Origin: Pseudodesulfovibrio nedwellii
GTDB lineage: Bacteria > Desulfobacterota > Desulfovibrionia > Desulfovibrionales > Desulfovibrionaceae
Direction: 5' to 3'
Length of the DNA: 64,000 nucleotides
NCBI RefSeq assembly: GCF_027923765.1
Contig: NZ_AP026709.1
Location: 1,545,501-1,609,500 of the forward strand
Position numbers and translations under genes: made by a program. A model generated the notes under the pieces. That model was not told the DNA's origin. It searched no databases and worked only from the letters and a program-made list of their open reading frames with translations. Below, in pieces: positions 23,490 to 35,700 of this stretch; position 1 is the stretch's first letter; each line of letters starts with the position of its first letter.

Positions 23490-23714
23490 ATGCAGTATCA
23501 AAATAACCAAGCACTCTTACCTAACCTCTTTACAATTCAAGACGCCGCAACCTTTCTGCGCGTCCACCGTTCCACCATTTCTCGCATCATTTCCACTGGC
23601 GATTTACCCTGCATCAGAGTAAGATCACGTAAGCTGATCCGAGAGCAGGATTTGCTAGCGTTCATTGACAGCCAAATCGGAATTGAAACGGGCGGAAGCT
23701 CGCAGGAGTACTAG
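23490..23714 (+). CDS. Excisionase-family helix-turn-helix protein
   Basis: About 74 residues, an HTH_17/excisionase domain: FTIQDAATFLRVHRSTISRI followed by CIRVRSRKLIREQDLLAFI. ATG 23490 fits the GGAGG at 23480; an earlier in-frame ATG at 23478 overlaps that RBS. It ends 3 bases before the integrase start, the classic xis-int arrangement, so it probably steers the integrase towards excision or regulates it. Confidence 0.8.
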   Translation: MQYQNNQALLPNLFTIQDAATFLRVHRSTISRIISTGDLPCIRVRSRKLIREQDLLAFIDSQIGIETGGSSQEY

Positions 23715-23717
23715 CCC

Positions 23718-24842
23718 ATGGCTACAGTAACCATTGCGAAATGCCCCAGAAAAAAGACCAAAGATGTATACCGTGTAGACTTCTACTGCCCGGAAACACA
23801 AATGAAAAAATATTACGGCACGTTCAAGAGAAAAAGCGATGCGAAAGCGGCAAAAGCCAAACTTGAAGTTACAATAGATGGCGGAGAATTAATTGAGATG
23901 CCAAGGGCCAACAGGTCCTTACGAAACAAGACCGTCAATCACTTCTGTGATCTCAAAGAAAAAGAGTGGAAAAGACGCAAACAAGAAGGGAGTCTCAGCC
24001 CTGTCACAGCTTCAGGATATATAGGCCGTCTGAAACGAATCCGAAAAACGTTTGGAAGAAAGCTGATCGGGACGATTACCGAAGAACTCCTTCTCGACTT
24101 CCGAGCCAAAGAAGCTCATCGCAACTCCCCAGCCTCGGCGAATCGGTATCTGTTCGTTGTTCAACAAGTAATAAAGCTGGCATCGAAAGAGAAGGCGATC
24201 ACGATTGATCCGTCTGCTTCAATCCCGAAGTTAAGCGAAAAACAACATGAACGGAAAGTATTCCTCACCCCTAACGAAATTGAGATATTACTCGAACAAG
24301 CTAGAAAACAAAAAACACGACACTATATGGTGCTGGCGATTCTGCTTGCCGTAGAGCATGGATGTGCTCGCCAAGAGATACTTGACCTCAAATGGTCCCA
24401 AATTGACCTGGACTTTCAAGACACAGGAGCAATCAACTTCTACCGCACCAAAAATAAGAACGACAGGCTTCACTCAATTATGCCGAGAACGAGAGAAGCC
24501 TTACTTGAGCGAAAGGCCCACCTTGAAAAGATGAGGAAACAGCGTGGAATCGAAGTAAAAGACGAGCATGTTGTCGGGAAAATCAATGGCTGTAGGTCCA
24601 CCAACTTCAACAAGGCTTGGCGAACCATCCGTGACACATGCGGCTTCGACAAGAAGCTCAACTTCCATGACCACCGCCACACTTATTGTACCAACATCGT
24701 GCTGGCGGGCGGGTCAACAAAACACGCAGCATCCATGATCGGCCATAATGATCCGCGTATGACCGAGCGTTATACCAACCTCGAGAACTTGCTCCACAAC
24801 CCGGTACAGGACAAGTTGGCCGCACACTATCAAAATACATAA
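23718..24842 (+). CDS. Tyrosine recombinase / island integrase
   Basis: A 374-residue phage-type integrase: an N-terminal AP2-like arm-binding region, a SAM-like core-binding domain (about 70-170) and a C-terminal catalytic domain with the Arg in GCARQEILDLKW, HDHR (HxxR), GHNDPRMTERY with the second His and the tyrosine nucleophile. All catalytic residues are visible. It ends about 100 bases from the 3' end of tRNA-Ala(GGC), which marks that tRNA as the attachment site. The matching copy of the tRNA 3' end at the far side of the island was not found in the window. Confidence 0.92.
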   Translation: MATVTIAKCPRKKTKDVYRVDFYCPETQMKKYYGTFKRKSDAKAAKAKLEVTIDGGELIEMPRANRSLRNKTVNHFCDLKEKEWKRRKQEGSLSPVTASGYIGRLKRIRKTFGRKLIGTITEELLLDFRAKEAHRNSPASANRYLFVVQQVIKLASKEKAITIDPSASIPKLSEKQHERKVFLTPNEIEILLEQARKQKTRHYMVLAILLAVEHGCARQEILDLKWSQIDLDFQDTGAINFYRTKNKNDRLHSIMPRTREALLERKAHLEKMRKQRGIEVKDEHVVGKINGCRSTNFNKAWRTIRDTCGFDKKLNFHDHRHTYCTNIVLAGGSTKHAASMIGHNDPRMTERYTNLENLLHNPVQDKLAAHYQNT

Positions 24843-24902
24843 AAATCCCATTTGGGACATATATGGGACACAAAACCGTTTTCCGGCTTTAAACCAAAGA
24901 AA

Positions 24903-24932
24903 AAGGACCTCGGATAATCATCCGAAGTCCTT
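24903..24932. terminator. Terminator between tRNA-Ala and the integrase gene
   Basis: AAGGACCTCGGA and TCCGAAGTCCTT pair around a 6-base loop. Read on the minus strand it is followed by TTTTTC, making an intrinsic terminator for the tRNA; it can also stop the integrase transcript. Confidence 0.75.
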
Positions 24933-24942
24933 AACTTTCTTG

Positions 24943-25018
<76 letters not shown>

Positions 25019-25193
25019 ACGCTGTTGGGAAAGTCAATTTGCTCAAAGTGTCGATGGTTGTCAACAGAGAAAACGGTTTTGATTGCAACCAATGAGACCA
25101 TGTTTGTATAGATGGATATAAACAATATATTGGACGTATTAATCAATGGATAATAGAGTCTTTTCAATCAAAATGAAAAAGAAAGGACTCGTT

Positions 25194-25595
25194 ATGTATG
25201 AATACAAAACAACAAAAAAACTGAATATGAATGAGCTGCAGGATTTGTTTCTCGCGTTGGACTGGGACTCTGGCAATCATCCTGAAAAACTGACCGGGGC
25301 GATTCACGCATCAACATCCGTTTTCACGGCATGGGACGGCGACAGGCTTGTGGGCTTGGTTAATGTCTTATCCGATGGTCACATGGCCGCCTACATTCAT
25401 TATATGTTGGTTAGACCTGAATGTCAGGGGCACGGCATCGGCAGGCGACTTATGGACATGGTCGCAGACGAATATGCCGATGTTCCACATAAAGTTCTTG
25501 TGGCTTACGGCCAAGCTGTCGGATTCTATAAACAGTGTGGCTATCATTGCGCTGACGGGACCTCTCCCATGTTCATGACGACATTGAGAGTCTAG
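25194..25595 (+). CDS. GNAT-family N-acetyltransferase
   Basis: About 133 residues of a GNAT fold with the acetyl-CoA pyrophosphate loop RPECQGHGIGRRLMDM and a late motif VGFYKQCGY. ATG 25194 is preferred because AAAGGA lies 7 bases upstream; the frame can extend to 25146. The substrate is unknown. This is the first gene outside the integrated region to the right of tRNA-Ala. Confidence 0.82.
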   Translation: MYEYKTTKKLNMNELQDLFLALDWDSGNHPEKLTGAIHASTSVFTAWDGDRLVGLVNVLSDGHMAAYIHYMLVRPECQGHGIGRRLMDMVADEYADVPHKVLVAYGQAVGFYKQCGYHCADGTSPMFMTTLRV

Positions 25596-25686
25596 TAGCG
25601 TTCCTGCGTTGCGCATTTTCCTCATTTTTTGCTATGCTTCCGCATAGTACAAAAAACAACGGCGTTAAGTCGACGAGGAAACACCC

Positions 25687-26175
25687 ATGACAGGTTCAAT
25701 TAGAAAAGGCCTTGGGGTCTGCGGATGCCTACTCTTTATAGCAAGCATTGCTGTTGCAGCTCAGTTAATGAGCGTTCAGGTTCGCTCGGGCCAACTCCGC
25801 GATAATCCAGGATTTCTGAGCAAAGTCGTCGCGAAATTGCCCTACGGTGACCGCGTCAATTTAAAATCGGAAAAAGGGGACTGGAGGCATGTTTCATCCG
25901 TCAAACTCGGCAAATCAGGCTGGATTCACATCTCAGCCCTTTCCGAACAGGAAATCGTTCTCAACCCCACGAACAAAGACGTTCAGGCAGCAGCCAAGTC
26001 AGACGAGCTGGCTCTGGCCGGTAAAGGGTTCAACAAACAAGTCGAACAACAATACCGCAAACAAAGCAAATTGAATTACGCCAAAGTGGATGAAATGGAA
26101 AAACTGACTGTTTCCCAAACCACCATAGCCAAATTCATCTCGACAGGCGCACTCGGGAAAGGATACGCCCAATGA
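25687..26175 (+). CDS. Exported SH3-domain protein
   Basis: A 162-residue protein with an N-terminal hydrophobic export signal (about 9-27) and one bacterial SH3 domain (about 30-90: VQVRSGQLRDNPGFLSKVV, WRHVSS, SGWIHISAL). Its last codons overlap the start of the M48 protease gene (ATGA), so the two are made together. SH3 domains of this kind usually bind cell-wall peptides or guide a partner enzyme. It probably works with the protease in the periplasm. Confidence 0.85.
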   Translation: MTGSIRKGLGVCGCLLFIASIAVAAQLMSVQVRSGQLRDNPGFLSKVVAKLPYGDRVNLKSEKGDWRHVSSVKLGKSGWIHISALSEQEIVLNPTNKDVQAAAKSDELALAGKGFNKQVEQQYRKQSKLNYAKVDEMEKLTVSQTTIAKFISTGALGKGYAQ

Positions 26176-27071
26176 ACCGTCGACAATTTCTGAATGCACT
26201 GGCTATGGCAACCCCTGCAATCTTCACTCTCGGGGCCATCCCCGCCTCCGCATCCTTCCTTGATGATCTGACCGACATAGTTCCTGACGAAGTGACCACT
26301 ATCTTTGAAAGCGGCAAGAAAATAGCAGCCGGCTTTGAGGATATCACACCGGAGCAAGAGTATTACCTTGGCCGTTCTGTCGCGGCCGTTATCCTGTCAC
26401 GCTATACACCTCTAAATCACCCACACAGTTTGGCTTATGTCAATGTAATGGGACAAACTCTGGCCCAGGCCTCTGACCGCCCGGAGACCTTTGGCGGATA
26501 CCATTTCATGGTCCTCGACGCAGACGAAATAAACGCCTTGTCCGCACCCGGCGGATTCGTCTTTGTCACCAAAGGACTCCTCAAATGTTGTACATCCGAA
26601 GACGCCATTGCTGCCGTACTCGCGCATGAAATCGGACACGTCCAACGTCAGCATGGTCTTCAGGCCATACAGGAATCCCGCATCACTGATGGCGTGACCA
26701 CTCTGGCCATAACCGGCACATCCACCTTGTCCGGCGGTACGTTGAAAGAACTCACTACGACCTTTGACGATTCCATCAAAGCCATCACCACAACCATGAT
26801 CGACAGCGGTTATTCCCGTGCAGCCGAAGACGAAGCTGACGAGGATGCCGTCACCATCATGCAACGATTGGGATACGATCCTAACGCCATCATCGATATG
26901 CTCAATCAAATGCGCAAACGAATGTCTCCGGGTAGTGAAGGCTTCGCCCGAACACATCCGACACCAACCCAACGAATTGAGGAAATTACTGAAATTATAG
27001 GGATTTACAAACGCCCACAGACTTGCACTCCTCGCGCCGCCCGATTTTCGCGTATGACCAAGGGGCTATAA
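26172..27071 (+). CDS. M48-family zinc metallopeptidase, probable Tat substrate
   Basis: A 299-residue peptidase with HEIGH at 152-156 and the third zinc ligand in AEDEADEDAV, typical of periplasmic BepA/LoiP-like M48 proteins. The N-terminus MNRRQFLNALAMATPAIFTL holds a twin-arginine motif and hydrophobic stretch, so export by Tat is likely, unusual for the family. It overlaps the SH3 gene and is followed one base later by the cyclase gene. A role in envelope protein quality control or in processing surface proteins is inferred. Confidence 0.87.
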   Translation: MNRRQFLNALAMATPAIFTLGAIPASASFLDDLTDIVPDEVTTIFESGKKIAAGFEDITPEQEYYLGRSVAAVILSRYTPLNHPHSLAYVNVMGQTLAQASDRPETFGGYHFMVLDADEINALSAPGGFVFVTKGLLKCCTSEDAIAAVLAHEIGHVQRQHGLQAIQESRITDGVTTLAITGTSTLSGGTLKELTTTFDDSIKAITTTMIDSGYSRAAEDEADEDAVTIMQRLGYDPNAIIDMLNQMRKRMSPGSEGFARTHPTPTQRIEEITEIIGIYKRPQTCTPRAARFSRMTKGL

Positions 27072-27072
27072 G

Positions 27073-29178
27073 GTGTCACGCAGGCTGAAAAAGATCTTGG
27101 CAGGCATCACGGTTGGTTTCATAGGAACCCTTTTGGCCGTTGGTGCATTGACAACTGGCCTGCTCGATTCTCTGGAAAATGTCACTTTTGACCTACGTGC
27201 GCGTGTGTTGGCACGACCTGGCACAGCCACAGACAAAATTGCCGTCATTCTACTCGATCAAAAATCATTGGATTGGGCGAAAGAATCCTTTGGACTGGGA
27301 TGGCCATGGCCACGACAGGCCTACGTTCCACTGGTCAACTTCTGCCAAGATGCGGGTGTTGCATCACTCGCCTTTGACGTGGTTTTCACAGAGCCTTCAG
27401 TCTATGGAGTGAACGACGACAAAGCATTGGGAGAAAGCTTTGCGAACCTTGGCCGGGTAGCACTGGCTGCCGATTTTGCCCGACATGACGGGACGACAAC
27501 GGCATGGCCCAGACACATCCCCACCCCGATCTTCCCGTTATCAGGGACTGCCAATCTCCCTTTGGCTTCCGTAGCAACATTCCCAATCGCGGACCTGACT
27601 GCGGGCATAGCCAGTGTCGGAAACGTCAATGTTTCCCCTGACTCGGACACCATCTATCGCCGTTTTCCACTCCTGATACGATTTGCTGACAAATTTGTCC
27701 CCTCCCTCCCACTCGCCGCATCTCTTGTGGCAGAACCTACTTCCATCAGCCTGAGTCGCCATACGCTTACTTTCGGTTCGACGCCTGTCCCAATTACAAC
27801 TAAAGGACAAGCAATTCTCAACTACAGAGGAAAAACCGCCTATTCGACCTATAGTGCGGCAGCCTTTATGGAAAGCGGCATGCGCATGGCCGAAGGCCAA
27901 AAACCAATCATCAACCCCATGGAGCTTGAGGGGAAGCACGTACTTTTCGGTTTTTCTGCCACCGGCCTTTACGACCTTCGCCCCACTCCACTCGGAGGGG
28001 TCACCCCTGGGGTCATGGTTAATGCGACTGCTTTGGACAATCTCTTATCCGGTGACTTCATGCGTATGGCCGGGGTCAAAACAGACATTGCCATCACTTT
28101 GATTTTTGCCATTTTGGCAGGACTCAGTGTCACGATCTTCAGCAGCCTCTGGTTGACTGTCACGACTTCAGCCCTGGCTCTCATTGCACCCATTGGGCTT
28201 GCCCTCGCGTCATACTCCATTGGTATATGGTCCAACCTGGCTGTGCCACTTGCAGCTTGCATGACCTCCATGTTTCTAGCCGGGGCCTTCAAATACGCAA
28301 CCGAGGGCCGCCAAAAAAAATTCATCAAATCCGCATTCAAACAATATCTCAGTCCACAAGTCATCGACCAGCTTTTACAAAACCCGGATAAACTGACTCT
28401 GGGAGGCGAACGACGCGAATTGACCATCTTCTTCTCGGACCTTGAAGGATTCACGTCCATATCCGAAGGCCTGACCCCGGAAGAATTGACCAGCGTATTA
28501 AATGACTATCTGACCGCCATGACCGACATCATTCAGGAAACCGGCGGCACTGTGGACAAATATGAAGGGGATGCCATCATCGCTTTCTGGAATGCGCCCG
28601 TGGATCAACCCGATCATGCCAAACGAGGCGTTCGAGCCGCCCTTATGTGTCAGGAGAAGCTGACGCAAATGCGGCCGAAACTCCGAGAACGAACAGGGAA
28701 AGATTTTCGTATGCGCATAGGCCTGAATACTGGCCCCGCTGTTGTCGGAAACCTCGGTTCTCACAACCGATTCGACTATACCATGCTCGGCGACTCGGTA
28801 AATCTAGCCGCCCGCTTGGAATCCATCAATAAACAGTTCGATACGTACACCATGATCTCACGCGCCACCCTGGAACAACTGAATGAGGAAACACCTATCC
28901 GAGAACTCTCCAGTCTTCGAGTTGTCGGCAAAAAAGAAGCTGTGACAGTCTACGAACCTTTTACGCCACAAGAATATTTATCCAAACAACGAATATTGCA
29001 AAAATTCTCGTTGGGACTGGAACAATTCTATGCTGGGAACTTCGACACGGCAGCAACGCATTTCAAAACCATTGCCACTGACGATCCTCCGGCAGCCCGA
29101 TACCTGACACAATGCCACGAATTAAAAAACACGCCGCCAGACAACTGGGATGGTGTCTGGACTATGAAAACCAAATAA
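27073..29178 (+). CDS. CHASE2-domain adenylate cyclase (class III)
   Basis: A 701-residue membrane protein starting at GTG 27073. One N-terminal membrane segment, a periplasmic CHASE2 sensor (about 35-330), three membrane helices (about 335-405) and a cytoplasmic class III cyclase domain (about 430-610) with FFSDLEGFTSIS, VDKYEGDAIIAFW and YTMLGDSVNLAARLE. Both metal aspartates, the adenine-selecting Lys and the transition-state residues are present, so it should make cAMP. A short tail with TPR-like helices follows. CHASE2 cyclases often sit beside genes for large type I secreted surface proteins, as here (29766). Confidence 0.92.
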   Translation: MSRRLKKILAGITVGFIGTLLAVGALTTGLLDSLENVTFDLRARVLARPGTATDKIAVILLDQKSLDWAKESFGLGWPWPRQAYVPLVNFCQDAGVASLAFDVVFTEPSVYGVNDDKALGESFANLGRVALAADFARHDGTTTAWPRHIPTPIFPLSGTANLPLASVATFPIADLTAGIASVGNVNVSPDSDTIYRRFPLLIRFADKFVPSLPLAASLVAEPTSISLSRHTLTFGSTPVPITTKGQAILNYRGKTAYSTYSAAAFMESGMRMAEGQKPIINPMELEGKHVLFGFSATGLYDLRPTPLGGVTPGVMVNATALDNLLSGDFMRMAGVKTDIAITLIFAILAGLSVTIFSSLWLTVTTSALALIAPIGLALASYSIGIWSNLAVPLAACMTSMFLAGAFKYATEGRQKKFIKSAFKQYLSPQVIDQLLQNPDKLTLGGERRELTIFFSDLEGFTSISEGLTPEELTSVLNDYLTAMTDIIQETGGTVDKYEGDAIIAFWNAPVDQPDHAKRGVRAALMCQEKLTQMRPKLRERTGKDFRMRIGLNTGPAVVGNLGSHNRFDYTMLGDSVNLAARLESINKQFDTYTMISRATLEQLNEETPIRELSSLRVVGKKEAVTVYEPFTPQEYLSKQRILQKFSLGLEQFYAGNFDTAATHFKTIATDDPPAARYLTQCHELKNTPPDNWDGVWTMKTK

Positions 29179-29675
29179 TTCTTTCACTGCACTTTTTCCT
29201 ACCAGTTGCTCCACAAATCGTCAGCGAAAATATTGTTTCTATAGTCCTTTCCACTGCGTAACATCCCGGCGGAACTGTATTAAGAATCATCAAGGGCACG
29301 AACCCACTGTCATTCCACACCTTTTCTGACAACACCCTAAAATAACAGCACTTATGAGAACAAACATCATGTGCCCGTTTTGAACACTTCTTCTCACAAC
29401 AATATAGTATCCAATATTTTTTTCAAAAAAAGTTTTGGAGCTCTTTTTTTACATTTTTGGACACAAAAACAGACTGTTATTCAACAATCTGTACCGGGGA
29501 TAACTTGAGTCTAGACAATCTTTTTTTTAAACATATACCTGTTTAAAACTTTTAATAAAATTATAAAAACACGTATAAATACGTTTTCGACAATCCCGCA
29601 CCCCCTAAGGAATACAGCGTCCGTGCACAAGCTTCTCCACATGCTAAATGCATGGTTTATAGAACCTTTCCTACG
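29179..29675. other. Long AT-rich intergenic region upstream of the adhesin gene
   Basis: About 500 bases with no gene. It holds long T-runs (about 29415-29460 and 29520-29530) and a GTATAAATAC-like AT stretch near 29573. No clear terminator follows the cyclase gene. The composition suggests a bendable, heavily regulated promoter region, but no factor-binding site could be named. Confidence 0.4.
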
Positions 29676-29706
29676 TTGACTACAAACCGTTTCATCAGTA
29701 TATAAT
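29676..29706 (+). promoter_or_regulatory. Sigma-70 type promoter of the giant adhesin gene
   Basis: TTGACT (29676-29681) and TATATA (29699-29704, overlapping TATAAT at 29701) with 17 or 19 bases between. The leader would be about 50 bases and ends with TTAGGAGGACATT before ATG 29766. Confidence 0.6.
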
Positions 29707-29765
29707 AAAGTAACCAGTAGGATTTAATTTTTCGCTGCTCATACAAATTATTTTAGGAGGACATT

Positions 29766-32700
29766 ATGGCTGATCCCAAGACCCAAATGCTGCAGGTTTC
29801 ATTACCTGGTGCAGGCAAGACCCAGACGTATCAATTGACACCTGATACACCGGTAAAGTTCGACTTCGACATAGCCGAAGCCGTTTTTACCGGCAACAAT
29901 GGCAACCTTGAAATCGCTCTTGAGGGCGGTGGAACGGTCATCCTCCAAAACTATCAGGCGCTCGCAGACGCTGGCACGCTGTCTACCTTCGAAATGATGG
30001 ATGGTGAACAAGTGGCTGGCGATGTCTATTTGTTTGCTTTTGCAGACACGGGCGACGGAGAAGAAACAGAACTGGAAACCGCGGGCGATGGTGCCACAGG
30101 TGGTTCCGGTGCAGGCGCGTATTCAGATGACGCAGGCCAACTGGGAGACGGCATTAATGCTCTCGGTGGGCAGGACGATGCTTACGATGCACGCACACTA
30201 GCCGCAATTCCTGAAGTCGAAGGTAATAATCCTCCTATTGCCAATGACGACTTCAATGAAATCACTGAAATTGGTGATCCTGATTTTGATCCAGCCGTAC
30301 ATGTCACTCCAGTACGTGGAGAAGAAGAATATCTGGAAGACGGCCCACGCGCCCCTGGTGATACTCCCGAAGGCGACTTCTTTGCTCTGGGCACACAGGG
30401 CGATGGATTCTATATCAACTATCCCAACGAACTTCCCCAGATTCAAGACCCGGTCGGCGGCAATGTTATTGCCAATGACCTTGATCCCGATCCAGGGCAG
30501 GGTATTGAATCGCTGCTCATGAACTCCATTGATTATGACGGCGTGGATTCTGCTGGACTGAACCCCGGTCCGGTTGACATCCCTCCGGCCGGCCAAACAG
30601 TCGAAGGTCGTTACGGAACGCTATTCATTGAACCGAATGGCGATTATACATATACATTAAATGAAGACCTCGCAGATGAGCTCGAAGAAGGCCAGACCTT
30701 CGACGAGATTTTTGACTACACCATAGTCGACTCACTCAGCGCAGTCAGTAATACGGCCCAGCTGACAATCACAGTCTACGGCAGCAATGATGCTCCCTAT
30801 GCGGTAGCAGACACCAATGTTCAAGCTATTGAGCATGGCGACTCCACGGCATATCAGTATCCTGACGGCTACCCAACTTCCGGCGAAGGAAGTGAAAGCT
30901 CTACTTCACAGATGGTTCTTGAGCCCGGCAGCGACCTTGTTGACCCGACTCCCGGCGTGGATGGCTATGGTACGGCTATAATGGCTGGCTCAGATGATAA
31001 CTCTTTCCAACTGGATATGTCTTCGGTCTTCACAAATGGATTGAACTTCTACGGCACCAATTATGATGCTGCTTCCGACATCTACATCTCCACCAACGGC
31101 CTGATCTCTTTCGGTCACTCAAATACATCCTATGATCCTGAAGGAATTGTTACATATACAGACGGACCTCTCATTGCCATTCAGTATGATGACTATGACC
31201 TTGGGACAGGTGTTCCTCCCACAGGAGAACAAGGCAACTTATATTATCATGTCGACGACACAAATGGCATTGTCACCATCACTTGGGAAGCCGTGGGACC
31301 ATATCAACCTGCGGAAGACACACAAGGTTCTGGCGGCAATTTTGTCCAAATCAGACTGCACGACCTTGGCAACGGCGACTTTGGCATAGAATACCGCTAT
31401 GACGACGTTTCCTGGACTCGTGGACAGCCAGGTGATGGCGAGCCATATCCCACCGGCGGTTGGACTGCAGGTGATGGTTCTCATTTCGGTCTGGTCATGG
31501 GATCTGGCACTGGTGACTTCATTAATGTTGAAGACACTTCGAATGTCGGCCAAAGCGGCGTCTACGCATGGGAAGTGCGTGATGGTCAAGTCAGCGGCGA
31601 ACTGCACGATTATACTGTTGCAGTCGGTGCTTCTGGCAACGTCCTGCTCAACGACTCTGACGTTGATGACAACGACATGGTCAACGAACCCGGTGAAGAG
31701 ACCGATCTCTTTGTCATGGGTCTCTATTCCGCATATCCTTCAGACAACATTGACGACCAACTCGATTACGCCATGCCTACCGTTGAAGACGATCTGGGCG
31801 GCACCATCGAGTATCCGCAGGTCTCCCCTGCACAAAGCTCCTTCACGGTTCAGGGACACTACGGTGAACTGACCGTCAACGCTGACGGCTCGTATGTCTA
31901 TACTCTGGACGACGACAATGAAAACTCCGACCTTGAAGGGCTCAACTACGACCGTCCCGGAACCGATTCCTTTACCTATGCGACCATGGACGATTCCGGT
32001 GCCATGGATTACGCCAACCTCACCTTCACGGTGAATGGGGCGAATGATGCACCTGTGGCATATGACGACGCGAACTCCATCATCGAATGGGGTGCAGGTC
32101 TCACTGACATGAATGATTTCTTGGCGGCTCGCTTCAGCGAAGGCCAGGAACCGATAGAACAGACCGACACCATCCACGGCAACGTCATCGACGGCGATGC
32201 CTTCGGCGGCGTGGCTGACACTGATGTTGATGATACGGAAATATTCGTCTCACGCATCTATACCAAGGGTGAAGAAGAACAGGATATTCCTGACAGCGGC
32301 GATGGACAACCCACACTGACAGCCAGTGGCCTCGTTATTACCAATGAAGCCGATGTCTATAATGACGGCGACCAGGAAGTGACCATTGATGGTCAGTACG
32401 GTACTCTGACCATCAGAGCCGACGGCAGTTATGACTACGTCTTGAACAACGAAAACCCGAATGTTGATGCTCTGAATGTAGAAGATAGTCTCGTCGAGAC
32501 ATTCTACTACACCGCTCGCAACTCATATGACGACGGCGTAGAAAGCAATGAAGCCGAACTGAACATCACCATCTACGGCAACAATGACAATCCCGAAGTC
32601 TCCATCACCCGCCCCGCTCGTTTCGACGGTGAATTCGTCGAAGACGGCGCTCACGCGGTTGGCTCTGGTGCTACGGACATTCTCGGTGGACATGGCATCC

Positions 32701-35700
32701 AAATATCTGACGTAGATAACGTCGGCGCTGAACTGACCGTAACCGTTACTCAGGATGTCCGCCATGAAGGCGATATCCTCAGCTTCGACGTCCTGCGGGC
32801 TAACGGGAATCCACACCCCCGCATTCAGACCATCGACGGCGACGACTTTGACGGCATTACTGTCTTCCAGTTCAAGGGCGTCCTTGTTACCATTGATAAC
32901 AATACCGGCACCATCTTCATGGAAGCTGCGACCGGCAGAACTCCCGGATTCAATCAGTTCGAACAGGCCATGAAGCGCCTCACTTTCGAAATCGATAGTG
33001 AAGACGATACTCCGAACACTGCTGATCGCGGCTTTACTGTCACGGTCAGAGACGACAATTCCGACCCGGTCGACCCGGCCGAAATTGACGGTCAAGGCGT
33101 CTACAGCGTGGATGGCGTAGCTTCTACTTCATTTACTCTGCATGTAATCGCGGCCAATGACACTCCTGTCGCAGAAGACGACGGCATCTATCAGGTCACC
33201 GAACTGAGTGACGTGACCGATGGCGGCTGCCATCTCTTTGACGGCCCCCTTGGTGTCCTTCTGGCTGACCTCCTTGGCGTCCCAACCAGCGAACTGCCCG
33301 AAAACGTTGCTGAAGGAAATGTCCTGGCCAACGACTGGGATCCCGATCAGTTTGCTTATGGTGATGGAGGAGCTCCTGACACCGAAGACAACCCCAATGA
33401 TCTGACTGACCTCAGGGTCATAGGTCTCAAGTATGACGGCGAACCGGATCAAGGTGAAGTCGCCATGGATACAGCCATGGCCCCGACACCCGGCGACGGA
33501 TTCTCACCTGTCGGCGACACCCTTGCTGATGGCGTCTTTGTTCAGGGGCTCTATGGCCGCCTGTACATGGACGATGAAGGCAACTTCCGCTACGTGGCTG
33601 ACACTGAAGCGGCCAACGCCCTTGCAGAAGGCCATTCCGCCACGGAAACATTCACATACATGATCACCGATGGAGACGCTTCTCTGTCGACCGATCCTAA
33701 TGCATACAACGACCCTGATACCGACACTGCCACGGTGACCTTCCAGATTCACGGTAGCAACGATCAGGCGACCATCATCGTAGAACCCGGTGCAGATCAA
33801 GGCACCGTCACTGAAGTCGAATGGGTCGAATCACCTGTTGACCCCAATGATCCTTCTACATGGGCCAGTGGCACAGTGGCTCCCGACGACTTCACTGACA
33901 GCAATGAAGCCGTTCTCGACGAGTTCGGCAACATAGTGGTCACACCTGCGCTCGAGACTCTGGAAACCGGCGGACAATTGTTCGTGGACGACCCGGACCA
34001 TCATCCGCATGATCCTGCGACATTCACCAACCTCGCTGGCACCCCCGTCCAGATCGACCTTGAAGACACCTTCCAGCCCGATACAGATGTAACGAGCAAG
34101 GGTGGAACATTCACCATCAACGAACTTGGTGAATGGACCTACGAAATCGACAACACTCTGCCTGTCGTTCAAACAATGGGCGACGGAGAATCATTCACCG
34201 AAACCTTCCAAGTCACGTCTTACGACGGCACGGACAGCCACACCATCACAGTGACGGTGGAAGGCTCCAACGACGCTCCGGTCATCACCAGCATAGTTGC
34301 TCCGGTAGAAGACTTTGAAGACGGCGTCACAACAGGCTGGGACAGCAATGAAACTGGCACAATGTTCGGCAACACCTTCCTCGGCATGTTCGGCGAAGGC
34401 GAAGGAACAGCCAAGACCTTTGCGATCGACCACGACGCAGATACCGTCACCATCGAATTCGACATGGCGGAACATGGCTTCTGGGATCCCAACTTCCTGA
34501 ATAACAACGACACCGATCACTTCATTATTGAAGTCGGTGGGCAAACCGTTGAAATTCCTCTCAGCGCGTTTGTATCCGAAACATTCACTGGTGGCTCTGC
34601 AGGCACGAGCGTCAACCTCACGACATACCCAGGTCTCGGCGGCGGCTTCCTCCATCACGTTTCAATCACGCTGCCCGCACCGGACAGCGGCGATCTGACT
34701 CTGGACCTCTCTGCAAACATCGAGACAGAATGGTTCACCCTCTTCGGGCATCAGATCTTCCCCACAGATGTTGAAGCATTTGCCATCGACAACGTATCTG
34801 TAGCCTCTTATGACGAAGGCGGCCTGCCGATGTTCTCGGTTATCGAAAACACTGGCGGAGACTCCAACGTTGCTCAACTTGGCTCCTCGGATGTTGAAGG
34901 CCATGCCGTCCATTACCAAATCACCGGCATCACGGATGCCAATGGCGATCCCGCTGATCCGAGCCTGTTCTCCTTCGACGGAAACACATTGGTAGCCCAT
35001 GGTGGCGCAACTGGCTTCGATTATGAAACCAACTCATCCTACACTGTCACGGTCGTCCCCGTGGACGAACAAGGCGGCGTGGGCCAGGATGTCGACATCA
35101 CTGTCAACATTGGCAACCTGAACGAACCGCCTACCGGCGAAGACTTCACCATGACCGTCGGTTTGGAAGGCGGCCCGGTACCCTTCCTCGGCGCTGATGG
35201 CAGCGAAGGTGGGACTGGCGAGGATGCAGACCATGTATCCGATCCGGAAGACCCGTCCTACACTGGTCAGGAACTGGATGTCATGATCACCGATCTGCCC
35301 GACAACGGCCAGCTCGTTTACGGCCCGGGTCAGACTCCGGTCACCCAAGCTGACGTTGATAATGGCACACAGTTCGACCTGAACCAGTTGAGTTATGTCC
35401 CCGACGGAGAAGCCATCGACGGCGTCCTCCTCGGCTCTCGCGTTGCTGGCGATGCAACTCTGAGTCAATGGGGTATTGAACAGCCTGATGGCTCTTACGA
35501 TCTGGTCATCGACGGTGTAACCGTCACTACCAGCGTAACACGCAACGGCGACAATGCAGAACTCACTCAGTACCATGAAGGTGCAAACCACATCGGATTC
35601 GGTATTGCTGATGAACAAGGCCAGGGTCTTAACGGCACGACCGACGACGTTCTGACCGTTTCCTTCGATGGCGCAGCGGTTTCCTACGCGGAAATCGGCT

